A DNA stretch of 64,000 nt from positions 868,001 through 932,000 of the forward strand of contig JAYKXP010000008.1 in assembly GCA_037176845.1 (NCBI GenBank). Direction: 5' to 3'. Numbering within the stretch: the stretch's first letter is position 1; every line of letters starts with the position of its first letter. This stretch comes from Paramarasmius palmivorus (Eukaryota > Basidiomycota > Agaricomycetes > Agaricales > Marasmiaceae). Made by a program: the position numbers and the translations under genes. The notes under the pieces were generated by a model that ran no database searches, was not told where the DNA came from, and saw nothing but the letters and a program-made list of their open reading frames with translations. Shown here piece after piece: positions 1 to 11,911 of the stretch.

Positions 1-928
1 TGGATGTGTGCAGGAAAAGGGATCATTCACGCTGAAATGCCTGTTCACGCAGATGGTCTTCCCGACCCTCGAGGCATGCAGCTTTGGGTTGATTTACCCA
101 AGGAGGTTGGTCGTTGTCTCCTACCTACAGAAATAGCACCTCTCACAGCGACATATAGTTCAAGATGGTTGAACCTAGCTATCAGGAACTAGGCGCGGAT
201 CAGTAAGTTCTCTTCGTATGCTTACCTCTCGTTTGTCTGACTGTTGTCAGAATTCCTACTGCATACCCCGAAGGAGAGGACGGTCCAGTCAAGATTAAGG
301 TCATCAGTGGCAAAAGTTTCGGTGTTGAATCTCCAGTCAGGCCTCTCGGAGGTTGTTGGTATTTCCATGTCATCTTCAACAAGAAGGCAACGTTTTTCCA
401 AGACATACGTGCGTTCCCTCTAGCTGTACTCGACACTAGCTGATGATTAGCTTAGCTGCCGGATGGACTTCTTTCATTTACAGTGAGTGACTCGGTTTTC
501 ATGGCATTGTCGTATGTCTCTGAATATTTCGCTAGTTTGGAAAGGGTCCGTAACGATTGGCAATGACACCCTGCCAACCGACGCATTCCACACGATAGTC
601 CTCTCTGCAAATCAAGGCGAAACCGGTGTATCCATCACTGCTATGGACGATGACACGGAGTTCATTCTCGTACGCTCTCACCACCAGAATCATGAACCGT
701 GCCAAGTTCTAATGTCACCTTACAGGTTGCCGGGGAGCCTCTGGACCAGACAGTATTCCAGTATGGTCCCTTTGTGATGACTTCCAGAGCAGAAATCCAA
801 CAAACTATCATGGATTATCAGGCTGGGAGAAATGGCTTTGAGAAGGGTGAGTTTGGTACATGCCCATGAAAACGGAGTCCTCACATCACATCCTAGCACA
901 CACATGGCGATCTGAAATTGGCAACTAA
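1..928 (+). CDS. Pirin-like cupin protein (5' end outside window)
   Basis: Pirins are bicupin Fe-binding proteins, usually nuclear or cytoplasmic, linked to transcription co-regulation or quercetinase activity. The window opens inside the N-terminal cupin: GKGIIHAEMPVHADG is the metal-binding block, followed by MQLWVDLPKE. Short introns separate this from exons encoding YPEGEDGPVKIKVISGKSFG, then a segment with SGSVTIGNDTLPTDAFH-like cupin strands, and the C-terminal part ending AHTWRSEIGN before a TAA at 926-928. The exon order matches full-length pirins, but the first part of the gene lies left of base 1, so only the rest is seen. It converges on the minus-strand NSA1 gene with about 90 bp between. 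The family call is firm. The molecular role in this fungus is not readable from the sequence. Confidence 0.88.
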
Positions 929-1017
929 TAAAGTAGTTGGTGATAATAAGGTAACCGAACTGTGTATAATAGCTACACCATCGACAATAATGTAAAGGTT
1001 GCTATATCTAAACATCG

Positions 1018-2465
1018 TTATTGCGCTCTCAGCTTGCGTCGGCGGGGTATCTCATCGTCGCTACCCTCTCCAATTTCTTCCATCCCCTTCCACAACATCT
1101 TCGTCATCGTTATCCGGCGATGTATGACGAGGTTGTTGGCTTGCACATTGATCCCAAGCAATGACTGTGGGTGCTATTTGCATGTACATCTTGTCTAGAA
1201 CTTCACCCTTTTGTTCTTGTTGTTTACCGACCTCTGATGGTGGTGGGAACACACTATGTATTCGAGCAAACCTGTCTTGACCGACGGATGCCATTAGAGA
1301 GGTAGATGGAGCTATCGAAGAGATTGCGCCAGATATCCCTGGTGCGGAAGCGTTATTACATGGTGTGGCGTTGGATAGACCAAAAACTTATGCATACCTT
1401 TATATGCATAAGATATTCGACCATTTCTCAGGTCTAGGGAGAATAAGTTTGACCCGCCATCGCTCACAAAAGCCTCGCTGCAACATTATTCATCAGTCAA
1501 TATGCTACAGAGATATGGGGGACATACTTCTCATTAAAACCACTTTCGATTGCTTTAACACCAGCTACTTTGGCAACGTCACTCCAATCGGCAACTGGCC
1601 GTCTGGCCGCGCGAGTATCATATCTTCTTACGCTGCCGAGCTGAGTGCCTGCAAGAAGCTGTCCGTCTGAAGACCGGATGTATGTCAGACTAGTGATGCG
1701 GACGGGTTTCCGTAGACCCAGATTATCGTTGGGTACCTAGTACAGCACATCAGTTTTGTAACATGGAATGAAGATCATACTTACATTCTTAGCCCTCCAA
1801 GTCTCCCCGGGAAACAGCGCATCACGTTTTCTTTTCTTCCCCGCTAACGGATCACTTGAAGGCTCAGGAGCAGTGGAAAACGCCTTCTCTGTGCTCCAAA
1901 CGGATAGTTCAACCTCATCTCCGCCATATGCAAAGGTTTCTTGGTTTTTTGAGAGACGCCAGTCATACAGACGTGTTGGGAGAGAAATTGTTTTTGAAGC
2001 TTCAGAACCACTTTGGACAGGCGTCATACGGAGTGCACCGTTTGAAGTGCAAGAAAATACACATCTGTTGCTTGTTGATTAGCATTTCTTCAAGTTCAAT
2101 CAATCAAAGCGCACCGTTCTGTCGCTGAAATCCCCACATATCGAGCATCGGCTTTCAGTCGCGGTTCCGTCCATTTTTCTACCTCTTCGAGGGTATCATC
2201 TGATTGCAGGCGAAATGCGCAAGCAGAGCCGTCCGCATAGGCTGCCGCTACCTATCCTTCAGCATGCATTCAGAAGCCAATCTTCAGATCAAGTTGAAGC
2301 AGACATTTTTACCAATGCGTCGCCATCGACTGTAGCAGTCCCAAGTGCCTGGACACTGGTTTGTTTTCCAGAAGTTTTAGCTTGGGTGAATTTCTGGGTT
2401 ATTTTCTTCTCCTCGACGCGTAGGATCTTGAGGTTGCCCAACTCATCCCCAGCTATAAAACGCAT
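1018..2465 (-). CDS. NSA1: Ribosome biogenesis protein NSA1 (WDR74-like WD40)
   Basis: NSA1/WDR74 is a seven-bladed WD40 protein of pre-60S particles in the nucleolus. The start at 2465 gives MRFIAGDELGNLKILRVEE, the typical N-terminus of the family (an upstream in-frame Met is also possible). Later exons encode GETWRAKNV and a conserved C-terminal block, RFARIHSVFPPP then GEVLDKMYM. Read directly, the last exon stops at 1061 after DDEDVVEGDGRNWRG. The neighbouring frame continues with a family-like acidic/basic tail (MEEIGEGSDDEIPRRRKLRAQ minus its last residue, to a stop at 1018), which suggests a one-base frame break near 1090-1096. The gene is divergent from RMD5, with only about 136 bp between the two starts, so a shared promoter is likely. 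The family call is firm and the exact C-terminus is not. Confidence 0.8.
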
Positions 2466-2600
2466 AGCGGCAGTGGTAGCAGGGATCAAGGATAAAAAGT
2501 GTTACATAAGTCGCCTAGCTTGAACTCTTACTTCCGCATTCAGCTTGCAGCTCCTTCTTTATCTACAAGCACTGGGACGTTGACACTCTAGACACTTGCA

Positions 2601-4035
2601 ATGGATGGGCCTTTGAAGGAGCTCTCAAAGCTCGAGAAACTTACTGCAAATACCGGCGCCCGTGGAAAGACGGTATCCATCGCTGATTCGTTGGAATCCT
2701 TACTGGACACACTTGAACGTACAAAGCGGCAGGTAGAAGCAGATGGTGTCTCCGAGCAGGCATGGAAAGACTTGACAGATAATCTGGACTCGACGAAGAA
2801 GGAGATTGACGACCGCCAGAAAGAGATATATTCTTCAATGTCTCGTCTGGGGAAAGCATTAGACAAAGTATGTGCTCATACCCATCATCCTGACCAGCTC
2901 ACGAATGCATGCCGATAGAAATTCACTTCTACACTGCCTTCGTACCCAGATCTATTCACTAGTCCTACCGCGGTCGGTGCTCTGGAGAAAACTATTGCAT
3001 TGCATTTCCTACGGACAGGACAGTTCGACACTGCGCAGACATTCCTTGAGGTAATGCCAATATCGTGTCTACTCTTGACTGTGCTTAATATTTCTGTAGG
3101 AAGCCTCAGTTACAGTACCCGTGGAACTCCGATCTAAATTTATCGACCTCCATGTCATTCTCGAAGCACTCAAAAACCAGGACATAAATCCCGCTCTATC
3201 GTCGGTATCATTCACCTTGCGTTCTGGTTGCATGCTGATAATTTCTTCCAGCTGGGCCATCGAGCACCGTTCATTCCTCAAGTCACGTTCATCGCCACTT
3301 GAATTCTATCTTCATCGCTCTCAGTACATGCGACTCTTACTGTCTAGTCACCCTCCAGACCCTTTCTCCGCAATATCATACGCCAAAGCCAATATAATTC
3401 CATTCTACCCTGAACACGAACCCGAATTCAAAAGACTCCTGACTTGCGTAGTATACCTGCCAATTTCCCGCCTTCAGAAATCGCCGTACGCGGATTTAGC
3501 TTCCCCGTCCCTTCATTTCGAACTGGAACCTCTCTTCGCGAAGGAGTATTGCGCAAGTTTGGGAATGAGCAGACAGGTGCCATTAAGGGTTGTCAGTGAT
3601 ATTGGGGGTGGAGGCGCATTAGCTAAGATCGAGAAGGGAAGACGAGTGATGCGGGAACGAAAGGGTGAATGGAGTCAAAGAGACGAATTACTTGTGAGTC
3701 CTTGACCGCCCATTCTTGAATGCTACTGATTCCTTCACAGATTGAGATACCTTTACCTCCGGAGAATAGGTATCATTCCATATTCACGTGTCCAGTATCG
3801 AAAGAGCAGTCTACGGAACAAAATCCCCCAATGATGATGTCCTGTGGACATGTCATCGCAAAGGATAGCTTGTTGAAGCTGAGCAAACCCTTCAGGGTAA
3901 GTGGACATATGCTATCGAATTTCGCAAGCAGTGCTAAATGTAGAAACTAGTCATGATCCTTCTGATAGGCGGGTCAAATGTCCATACTGTCCAACAGAGT
4001 CATTGGCTTCCACTGCAATGCAAGTGCACTTTTAA
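2601..4035 (+). CDS. RMD5: GID/CTLH E3 ubiquitin ligase subunit RMD5
   Basis: RMD5/RMND5 is a catalytic RING-like subunit of the GID (CTLH) ubiquitin ligase, which degrades gluconeogenic enzymes and other targets. The N-terminus ([14 protein letters not shown]) is a coiled-coil region. A LisH/CTLH segment follows ([20 protein letters not shown], then [18 protein letters not shown]). The C-terminus has the degenerate RING of this family: [21 protein letters not shown], then [10 protein letters not shown] in the last exon, ending VHF-TAA at 4035. Four introns of about 50 nt fit GT-AG rules. The start is the first Met after the divergent NSA1 promoter. Length (about 400 residues) and domain order match fungal RMD5, so this is likely a complete gene. 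Confidence 0.92.
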
Positions 4036-4252
4036 GCCTTCAAAGTCATTCAGGATCTGGGGTTGTAAGAATACGGCCATTACGCTGCCTTGTTTCAATG
4101 TATTTGTATTGACACTATGTACTTAGCTAGACTTCTGTAACACTAATAAAACTCTCAAATGACCCGCAAGGGTCTTGGAGCAATGAGACGATACTTACTT
4201 ACTATTACTCGACAAGTGTACAAGCAGGAGCCGACAGCTATGTGTCATAGTC

Positions 4253-4295
4253 TGTCACCTAAAGTGACACACACGAATGTCACAGAACCGTGACA
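4253..4295. promoter_or_regulatory. Cluster of four TGTCAC/GTGACA hexamers upstream of CRM1
   Basis: TGTCAC occurs at 4253-4258 and 4278-4283, and its reverse complement GTGACA at 4264-4269 and 4290-4295. All four lie within 43 bp and about 75-110 bp before the CRM1 start codon. Strong local clustering of one hexamer in both orientations suggests a transcription-factor site. A second cluster of the same hexamer lies at 12269-12343. The factor is unknown. Confidence 0.4.
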
Positions 4296-4365
4296 GCATC
4301 ATCTAATCCCTTTGCCCTAACTTTGACACCCTCGCCTCGAAGATCGCGCGTTATCCTCAACCATC

Positions 4366-7300
4366 ATGGAGGCAAGTCCAGCATTCTATAGCTAATGGAT
4401 CTATCTGATCTCCAGGAAAAGGGTTTACTCGATTTCTCAAGGGACTTCGATGTCGCGCTACTCGACAAGGTCGTTATGGCCTTCTACACAAGTTCGGGAC
4501 AAGAAGTGCGCTTTCTAATCCCAATCTTCACGACTGAATGAAAAATCTCATGATTTTTTAGCAACAAATGGCTCAACAAGTGCTTACTCAGTTTGAAGAG
4601 CATCCGGATTCATGGACAAGAGTGCCGGATATCCTAGAACGATCATCATTCCCCCAAGCGAAGGTGCGCATTGTCTTGGTTCTTTTTCTTAACCAGTGGA
4701 TTTTGACAACGTATCCCCTGCATAGTACATTGGTCTACAGATATTGGAAAAGCTCATCTCTACCCGGTGGAAAACGTTACCCGAAGGACAGCGACAAGGT
4801 ACGATTCAATGGTGGAAACTATTTCGTTGATCACTCACTCCTTTACATAGGAATCCGGAACTTCGTCGTCAATGTCACAATCAAGGTCGCCTCGGACGAG
4901 ACCACGTTGAGAAAGGAGAAGACTTACATTAATAAGCTCAATCTTGCACTAATCCAGGCGCGTTATTCTCAAGGCTGAGCACCGGATTTAATTCCTGACT
5001 CATCAAATTAGATCCTCAAACAAGAATGGCCTCATAACTGGCCCACGTTTATCACCGAGCTGGTCGAGTCTTCGAAAACCAACTTATCGCTTTGCGAAAA
5101 CAACATGGTCATTCTCAAACTACTGTCGGAAGAAATCTTCGATTTCTCAGCGGAGCAAATGACTCAGAACAAGATCCGAAATCTGAAGAACCAGATGTGT
5201 GGCGAGTTCTCGGATATCTTCAAGTTATGCTCAGAGGTTCTCGAGGAAGCAAATAAGACTTCACTAATCAAAGCAACCTTGGAGACTTTCTTGCGGTTCT
5301 TGAATTGGATACCCTTAGGTTTCATTTTCGAGACTACGATTATAGATCTACTATTGAACAGAGTGCGTTTTATCACATCTCCTGTATAGCAAGATTCTTA
5401 TTAACATTCTGCATCTAGTTCTTGGAAGCACCAGAATTCCGGAACGTCACCCTCAAGTGCTTAGCAGAAATTGCAGTACTCAACGTTGGTCCCGAATACG
5501 ACCCTAAATTCGTCATTCTTTTCGCGATGGTCATGACATCGGTCAATCGCATGATACCCCAAGCACGAACATTGCACAGGCTTATGCGAACGCAAGTGAT
5601 TCTGGACAGGAGCTCGTCCTCAACCTTGCGCTCTTCCTTTCCAACTTCCTTTCCAACCACCTTCGCGCTGTCGAAACCGAACCAAACCGAGACGTTCTTC
5701 TCAACGCACACCTTTACATGGTGAAAGTGTCGCAAGTTGACGAAAGAGAAGTTTTCAAGATCTGCTTGGAGTATTGGTTGAAGCTGGTGGCGGAACTATA
5801 CGAGGAGATACAGAGCCTGCCTATTGGGGACTCCGGGCTATTGATGGGCTTGAATTTGGGAGGTCCGAACGGCAATGTTTTGAATGGAATGTCGCTCAGG
5901 AAGAACATCTATAGTGATGTTCTGTCAAACCTGCGCATGGTTGTCATTGAGCGCATGGTGAAGCCTGAAGAGGTAATGTGACTAAGGATCAAACTAGATT
6001 TGATGACTGACCGATTCCTGGTATAGGTGCTAATCGTCGAGAACGAGGAGGGAGAAATCGTTCGGGAGTTCATGAAAGAGAGTGACACGATCGTCCTCTA
6101 TAAATCTATGCGCGAACTCCTCGTCTATCTTACTCATTTAGACGTCTCAGATACCGAGAATATCTTGACGGAGAAGCTAGCCAAACAAGTCGACGGATCT
6201 GAATGGTCATGGCAGAATTTGAACACGCTTTGTTGGGCAATAGGTTCTATATCGGGTGCAATGAGTGCGTGGAATCTTCACCTCTTCGACAGTTTCTGAC
6301 GCATATCATTAGATGAGGAGACTGAGAAGCGCTTCCTTGTCACAGTAATCAAGGATCTCTTGGGGCTTTGTGAGATAAAACGCGGCAAGGATAACAAGGC
6401 CGTCGTTGCGTCGGATATCATGTACATCGTCGGACAGTACCCGCGGTTCCTCAAGGCCCATTGGAAGTTCCTCAAAACTGTCGTCAACAAGCTCTTTGAA
6501 TTTATGCACGAAACGCACGAGGGTATATCGTATTCAGAGCCATTATTGTCTCAGCAGTACTCATTCCTTTCCAGGTGTACAAGACATGGCTTGCGACACC
6601 TTCATCAAAATTGCTCAGAAGTGTCGTCGTCACTTCGTGATGCAGCAGTCGGGCGAACAGGAGCCATTTGTCGACGAAATCCTTCGCGGCCTCCACCGAA
6701 TCACGGTCGACCTTTCCCCTCAACAAGTCCATACCTTCTACGAGGCTGTGGGATACATGATCTCAGCTCAACCGAACAAACCACAACAGGAGAAGCTCAT
6801 TGCGAAGCTGATGGAGTTGCCCAACAATGCTGTATGCCTCTATCTCTAAGTACAGCTCGTGTCCTCATGACTTTCTTTGACAGTGGGACTCCTTGATGGC
6901 GCAAGCCGCACAAAGCATGGACGTGCTGGCGAGCACAGACAACATCAAGATCCTATCGAATGTGCTCAAGACCAATGTTTCCGCCTGTACATCGATTGGC
7001 AGCTTCTATCTCCCCCAGATAGGGAGGATTTTCCTGGATATGCTGGGCCTGTACAAAGCAGTCAGCGGGATCATTAGCGAAACGATTGCTAAAGAAGGTT
7101 CGTTCGTACGGTACCGTCATCACCATTTTCCGGCTAAAACGATATTCAGGCACCATCGCCACGAAAACGCCAAAGATCAGGCAACTACGAACCGTGAAGA
7201 AGGAGATCTTAAAGTTGATGGAGACGTACATCAAGAAAGCCGAAGACTTGGACGCTGTCAACCTCAACTTCATGCCGCCGCTTCTAGACGCAATCTTGGG

Positions 7301-8394
7301 CGACTATAACCGTAATGTTCCTGCGGCGCGTGACGCTGAAGTTTTGAACGTTATGGCCACCATCACTAGCCGCTTGGGTGTACGTTCTCTTTGGTCCATT
7401 CTGTGATTCATGACACTAACATTACGGTTTAGCCCCTGCTAACGCCTCAAGTTCCCGCAATTCTAGACGCTGTATTCGAACCAACGTTGAATATGATCAA
7501 CCAGGACTTCGCTGAGTTCCCAGAACATCGAGTGGGCTTCTTCAAGCTTCTACGCGCTATTAACTTGAATTGCTTCCCCGGTAGGACGACTGTTCACAGA
7601 TAAAGTTGTGAAGCTATCTAACTACTCATTAATAGCGCTATTGGGAATACCTCCGAACCAGTTCAAATTGTTCATGGACAGCATCATTTGGGCCATTAAA
7701 CATACCATGCGTGACATTGCAGACACAGGACTGAATTGTGAGTTCATTACTCTTAGAAACTCACGCATATCACTAATAAGGTTGCCAGTGTGTTTGGAAG
7801 TCGTCAACAACTTTGCAAACGCAGGCGATCCTGCCGTCAGCAACGCCTTCTTCCAACAATACTTCTTGAGTATTGTTCAGGACGTGTTTTACGTGCTTAC
7901 GGATACAGATCACAAGAGCGGCTTCAAGCTCCAAAGCATCCTTCTTGCGAGAATGTTCCAGCTCGTGGAAATGAACGTAATCCAGGCGCCATTGTTCGAT
8001 CCCTCCCAAGTACCCGATCCTAATATCAGCAATGCGGTCTTCCTTAAGGAATACTGTGCCAATTTGCTGAAGAACGCGTTCCCGCACGTGCAACCGTAAG
8101 TAACTGTGCTGCTGATTCTGTGCAACCGGCTGACGGGGGTTCATCATCAGGATACAAGTTTCCACATTCATCAATGGATTGAGCGAGTACCATAGCGATA
8201 TCAACCGCTTCAAACTCGCCCTCCGTGATTTCCTCATCCAACTAAAGGAGTTCTCTGGCGATAACGCAGAGTTGTATCTCGAAGAAAAGGAGGCCGAGAA
8301 CCTCAGAAAAGCAGAGGAAGAGCGACAAGTAGCAATGCGCATTCCGGGTATGCTCAAACCCTCACAATTGGAAGACAAGGACGAGGACATATGA
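4366..8394 (+). CDS. CRM1: Exportin-1 (CRM1) nuclear export receptor
   Basis: CRM1/XPO1 is the karyopherin that carries leucine-rich NES cargoes out of the nucleus with Ran-GTP. A tiny first exon (ATG GAG) is followed by a GC-AG intron, then [18 protein letters not shown], the importin-beta N-terminal region with [18 protein letters not shown], and HEAT repeats across about 15 exons. The NES-groove block is highly conserved ([18 protein letters not shown], then [20 protein letters not shown], then [19 protein letters not shown]). The cysteine codon at 6369-6371 aligns with human C528 and fission-yeast C529, the leptomycin B target. The C-terminus ends with the acidic tail [11 protein letters not shown], which resembles the autoinhibitory tail of the family. 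No frame break was seen. Length is about 1,070 residues, as usual for CRM1. Confidence 0.97.
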
Positions 8395-8688
8395 TGTATT
8401 TCTGGCACTATTGACGTTTTCTTGTATTCTTTGCTATTTCCCGTCTATTCACTCACTACGTTCTCATTTGTGTTTATCTGTACCTGCTTCAAGCGGGTTG
8501 CTGTCGAATGATCTGTACCATAGCACCTAGCAAACTATATACATTAGAAACCGAACTGAATCAAGAAAATGAAGTGTTTTTTTTTGTACGGATGTGATAA
8601 GATGTCATCGTGGACAAGATAAGATAAACTTGTCGTTGACTCCCATTGGCGTAACTCTTTCTTCATCGCTCTCATCAACCATACCACA

Positions 8689-9399
8689 ATGTTCAAAAAG
8701 TGAGCCGAGCTATGGTCTCAATGAAATATTCCGCTGATAAACCGTTCAAGGTTCACACCGACTTCAGATATCTCGGGGCAAACACCTGTAAAATCGTCGG
8801 TTCAACGAGCTATCAGATCGTCTGTTTTATCGCAATGGAAAATAGAGCCGGAGACTCTGGAGGTACTCTGGCCTAAAAAAGAGAGCTTGGTTCACGTCAA
8901 ATGGTCCGTGTCTGCTTGTTGTCGCCAACAATTGAACTAAAATCTGCGTAGCAGAGAACACCTATCCATCTACACCGTACGAGGCGAGCCGATCTTCTTT
9001 CAACATTTTGACGGCCCCATCTATCCCACTCTTCGACTTCTTCACAAATGTGAGCACAATACTCGGCTTTTCTGCGACCGTTTTTTTTTCTGATGAGGAC
9101 GACTAGATCCCTACATTCTCCCCATGGTCAAGGTAGACCGCGGTGCGATTCGATTTCTCCTGGCAGGTGCACATATGATGTGCCCAGGTTTGACGTCAAA
9201 AGGGGGGTATCTTCCACCTCCAGAGGAAGCACTTCCGGCAGCAACCCCGGTCGCTATCTTTGCAGAAGGCAAGGAGCACGCCGTCGGCATCGGGATCACG
9301 AAGCTTGGAACGGAAGAGATGCGGAAAATTAACAAGGATGTTGCCGTTGAGACGGTCACCTACTTGGGAGATGATTTGTGGCCATTACAGACCTTGTAG
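8689..9399 (+). CDS. TMA20: MCT-1/TMA20 translation factor (PUA domain)
   Basis: TMA20 (human MCTS1) pairs with TMA22/DENR to release deacylated tRNA and recycle 40S subunits, and helps reinitiation. Spliced exons give [20 protein letters not shown], then [34 protein letters not shown] and YPTLRLLHK. The PUA domain follows: [44 protein letters not shown], ending [14 protein letters not shown]. This is collinear with human MCTS1 and about 180 residues long, the family's usual size. Three short introns were read. The gene is in the same orientation as CRM1 and SRR1-like, but each has its own spacing, as expected for eukaryotic genes. Confidence 0.93.
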
Positions 9400-9674
9400 A
9401 GAAGGCGACTGGGAGGTTGAATCGGCTGCTGCGATGCGCTGTAGTTGTACAATATAAAAAGGAACATTTTTACTGCGAACACTTGAATCATAGTTCTTGT
9501 CATAGTTCTTGATTATCTGCAGCATAAAGTCTGTCCCAAGGTTGAATCTAGTCTCTATTAGAACGATAGTGTCCTTCCCACGATCTGTCCTTGACTGGAG
9601 CCCGCCATGACATACTGGTCAAAGTGATTGATAGCAACATTCTCTTCGAACAAAGAACCTAAACTTGGACCTTC

Positions 9675-10764
9675 ATGGCGAGCGAACCTCGTTCTACTTC
9701 GTTCCGGTACACCGAATTTTCTGCACCCGTCTCACGCAAGAAACGCAAAAACGGCCAGCGCACACGTCCTCCGTTATCCACTCTAGTTGAACAGTGTCGG
9801 TCCGACCTAGCCAAAGATGAGTGGTTTGCGCGCAGCAAAGGTATGGTGCCTTTGACCCTTCATATTTATCGCCCTTTTTTGACTAGGATTTCATTGTAGA
9901 GATAGTCAGATCGGTACCCATCCAGGGTCCTTCACGAATAGTCTGCCTTGGCCTCGGGACCCCTGCTACATCAATGGTCTCCCGTGTCCAGCTCGCTTTT
10001 TTTATCGAGCTGATGCAAATTTTAGAGTCAGACATACCCGTATGTCCTTTCTTCCTCCGGTGGCACCGCCCAAATAAGCTCACCACGGGAAAACATCAGA
10101 AGTCCTCTCCGAATCCGAAGGTGTCCATATATGATCCTGTGTTTACGGATGAAGACAACGTCTTGTTCGGCGAACTAGGATTCCGTATATCGGCCGATTT
10201 AGTTGTTGAGGTGGGTTTGCTATTCGGTTGAAGCGTAGCAGCGTCTTATTGGCCGGCTCTAAAAGGGCGAACTTGAAGACGGGATGATTGTATATTTCAT
10301 GCCGCATTGTGATCTGGAACTCTACGACGCAGTTTTGAAAGCCAATTGGACCGAAAGAGGGGTTCGCAATCTCGTCCTCGTTGCCAACCGTCTTGAGGAT
10401 TACGTTGAAAAGTGAGTTGCACGGTTACTACTGGTTGGGAATGGGGCGCACGCGAGTTGTGGCTCAGATAATTGACCGTGACCCTGGCTTTTTGCGTTTC
10501 ACAGTAAACCTACTCGGGAATTGGAAGATAAGGCACCTCACGTTCTACGGCTCGGTGAGTTTTAGAGATATTGATGGGTTCTATCGCCCCTCATAGATAT
10601 GAACTCCAGTACCGTTTTTGAGGTGTTACCCATTACCTCCATCACGTACTTGGCCCGCGGCATTCAACAACACAGCAGTTCAGTATGTTCCCCACGACGC
10701 CGGCTTATCTTGTTTGTTTTCGGAGGTAGTCGAGTCTCCATCATGTCCGGGGTATTCCAAATGA
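9675..10764 (+). CDS. SRR1-like domain protein
   Basis: SRR1 domain proteins (plant SRR1, yeast BER1, human SRRD) act in circadian or heme/microtubule-linked processes. Their biochemistry is unclear. The N-terminus is basic (APVSRKKRKNGQRTRPPLST). The SRR1 core is seen as IVCLGLGTPATSMVSRVQLA, then KVSIYDPVFTDEDNVLFGEL, then GMIVYFMPHCDLELYDAVL and NLVLVANRLEDYVEK. The final exon uses the acceptor in AACTCCAG near 10610 and ends PAAFNNTAVQYVPHDAGLS with further residues to a TGA at 10762-10764. The order of nucleotide-binding-like loops and the terminal AFNNTA block fit the family. Internal exon edges are hand-spliced. Confidence 0.85.
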
Positions 10765-11017
10765 TACTTGTTAGTCGTGTGAATGCTAGACACGCGGTTG
10801 TTACCCCTATATGTGGGAGTGATGGCGACTGGTGTAAACCAGCTCAACAATAGGCTCGATTCAGTACTATGTAAGATACGTACTAAGGCGATATGTAAAA
10901 AAAGCAAGAGAACCACAATGACAGCACGAAAGAGGATGAGGTGAGGACGGGGAAAATTACGAGTGCAAGGAAGGGATACTAGAGCAAGAACAATATATAC
11001 AACCAGAGTAAGGTACC

Positions 11018-11911
11018 TTAGCACTCTTGAGGACGGAAATGGGGACGGAAACTATATGACAGGTGGAAATCTTCGGAGTGTGGGTAGAAGCAGGATTCGG
11101 AGGTGTGGATGAAGACACGAGGTCCATTCTGACCATAAGATCCTCGTTCTACAGGAAGAGGAATTGCAGCCGGGTCAACCAAGCGCAAGACACTAGAATC
11201 TGACGACTGACCAATGGACGGAGTTAATGGAGTATCGGATTCGTCGTCTGACGTATCCTCTATGGCGTCTGGAACGGGTAGGTCGGAGACGTCATCCTCG
11301 TCGTAGTAAGGGAAGGGGTGATCATGGGAGGTAGAGTCGAAAAAGGAATCGTCGAAGGTAACATCATAGGTGCGAACAAGAGGGGGATGGTATGGGGGAT
11401 ATGGTACAGGGTAGTTGGAAGGCGAATAATAGTCCGAAGTGAGATCATCTGAAGAGGACATGGGCGACAACAATGGACTGAGCAGATGATCGTCATCGTC
11501 ATCTGTTTGCAATGAGACTGTGTCGCTGTCGTCGTCGTCACCGAGATTCTCGAGAACTGAGTCAAGCCAGTCTTCTTCTGCACTGCGGTCGACATTTGAA
11601 TTGTCGACGAATTTTTCGGCATTGGGGAATATGAATGAGTCGGTCTCTTCTGGGCCAACCTCTTCATCTTCAACGTCTACATCTGCATGCTCTTGGTGGT
11701 GGTAATGGTGGGTACAATGTGATAGTGTTGGTTCAGATTGGGATAAGCTGGTGGTGGTTAATGGTAGGGCTCGGACGATGGAGTTTTTCAACAGCACCCA
11801 ACGATGTAGACTGCACCTTTCCCTACCACCGACAGAAAGGTGCAGCTTCGAACGGGCTAGCGTTGAGAGTTCTGAAGGCTCGGCTGCCATTATATGTGAC
11901 GACGATGACAT
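11018..11911 (-). CDS. Uncharacterised acidic/serine-rich protein
   Basis: A single-exon frame encodes roughly 300 residues. I chose the Met before SSSSHIMAAEPSEL. Mets further upstream (to 11998) or at MAAEP are possible. The N-terminal segment SELSTLARSKLHLSVGGRER followed by RWVLLKNSIVRALP looks ordered and basic. The remainder is low complexity, with an acidic stretch (DVDVEDEEVGPEETDSF), a D-rich run, proline/tyrosine-rich NYPVPYPPYHPP, and a C-terminus with VFIHTSESCFYPHSEDFHL. No known domain was recognised. It could be a disordered regulatory protein. The coding call rests on the long open frame, the codon pattern and the absence of a better frame on the other strand. The function is unknown. 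Confidence 0.6.
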   Translation of the reverse strand: MSSSSHIMAAEPSELSTLARSKLHLSVGGRERCSLHRWVLLKNSIVRALPLTTTSLSQSEPTLSHCTHHYHHQEHADVDVEDEEVGPEETDSFIFPNAEKFVDNSNVDRSAEEDWLDSVLENLGDDDDSDTVSLQTDDDDDHLLSPLLSPMSSSDDLTSDYYSPSNYPVPYPPYHPPLVRTYDVTFDDSFFDSTSHDHPFPYYDEDDVSDLPVPDAIEDTSDDESDTPLTPSIGQSSDSSVLRLVDPAAIPLPVERGSYGQNGPRVFIHTSESCFYPHSEDFHLSYSFRPHFRPQEC

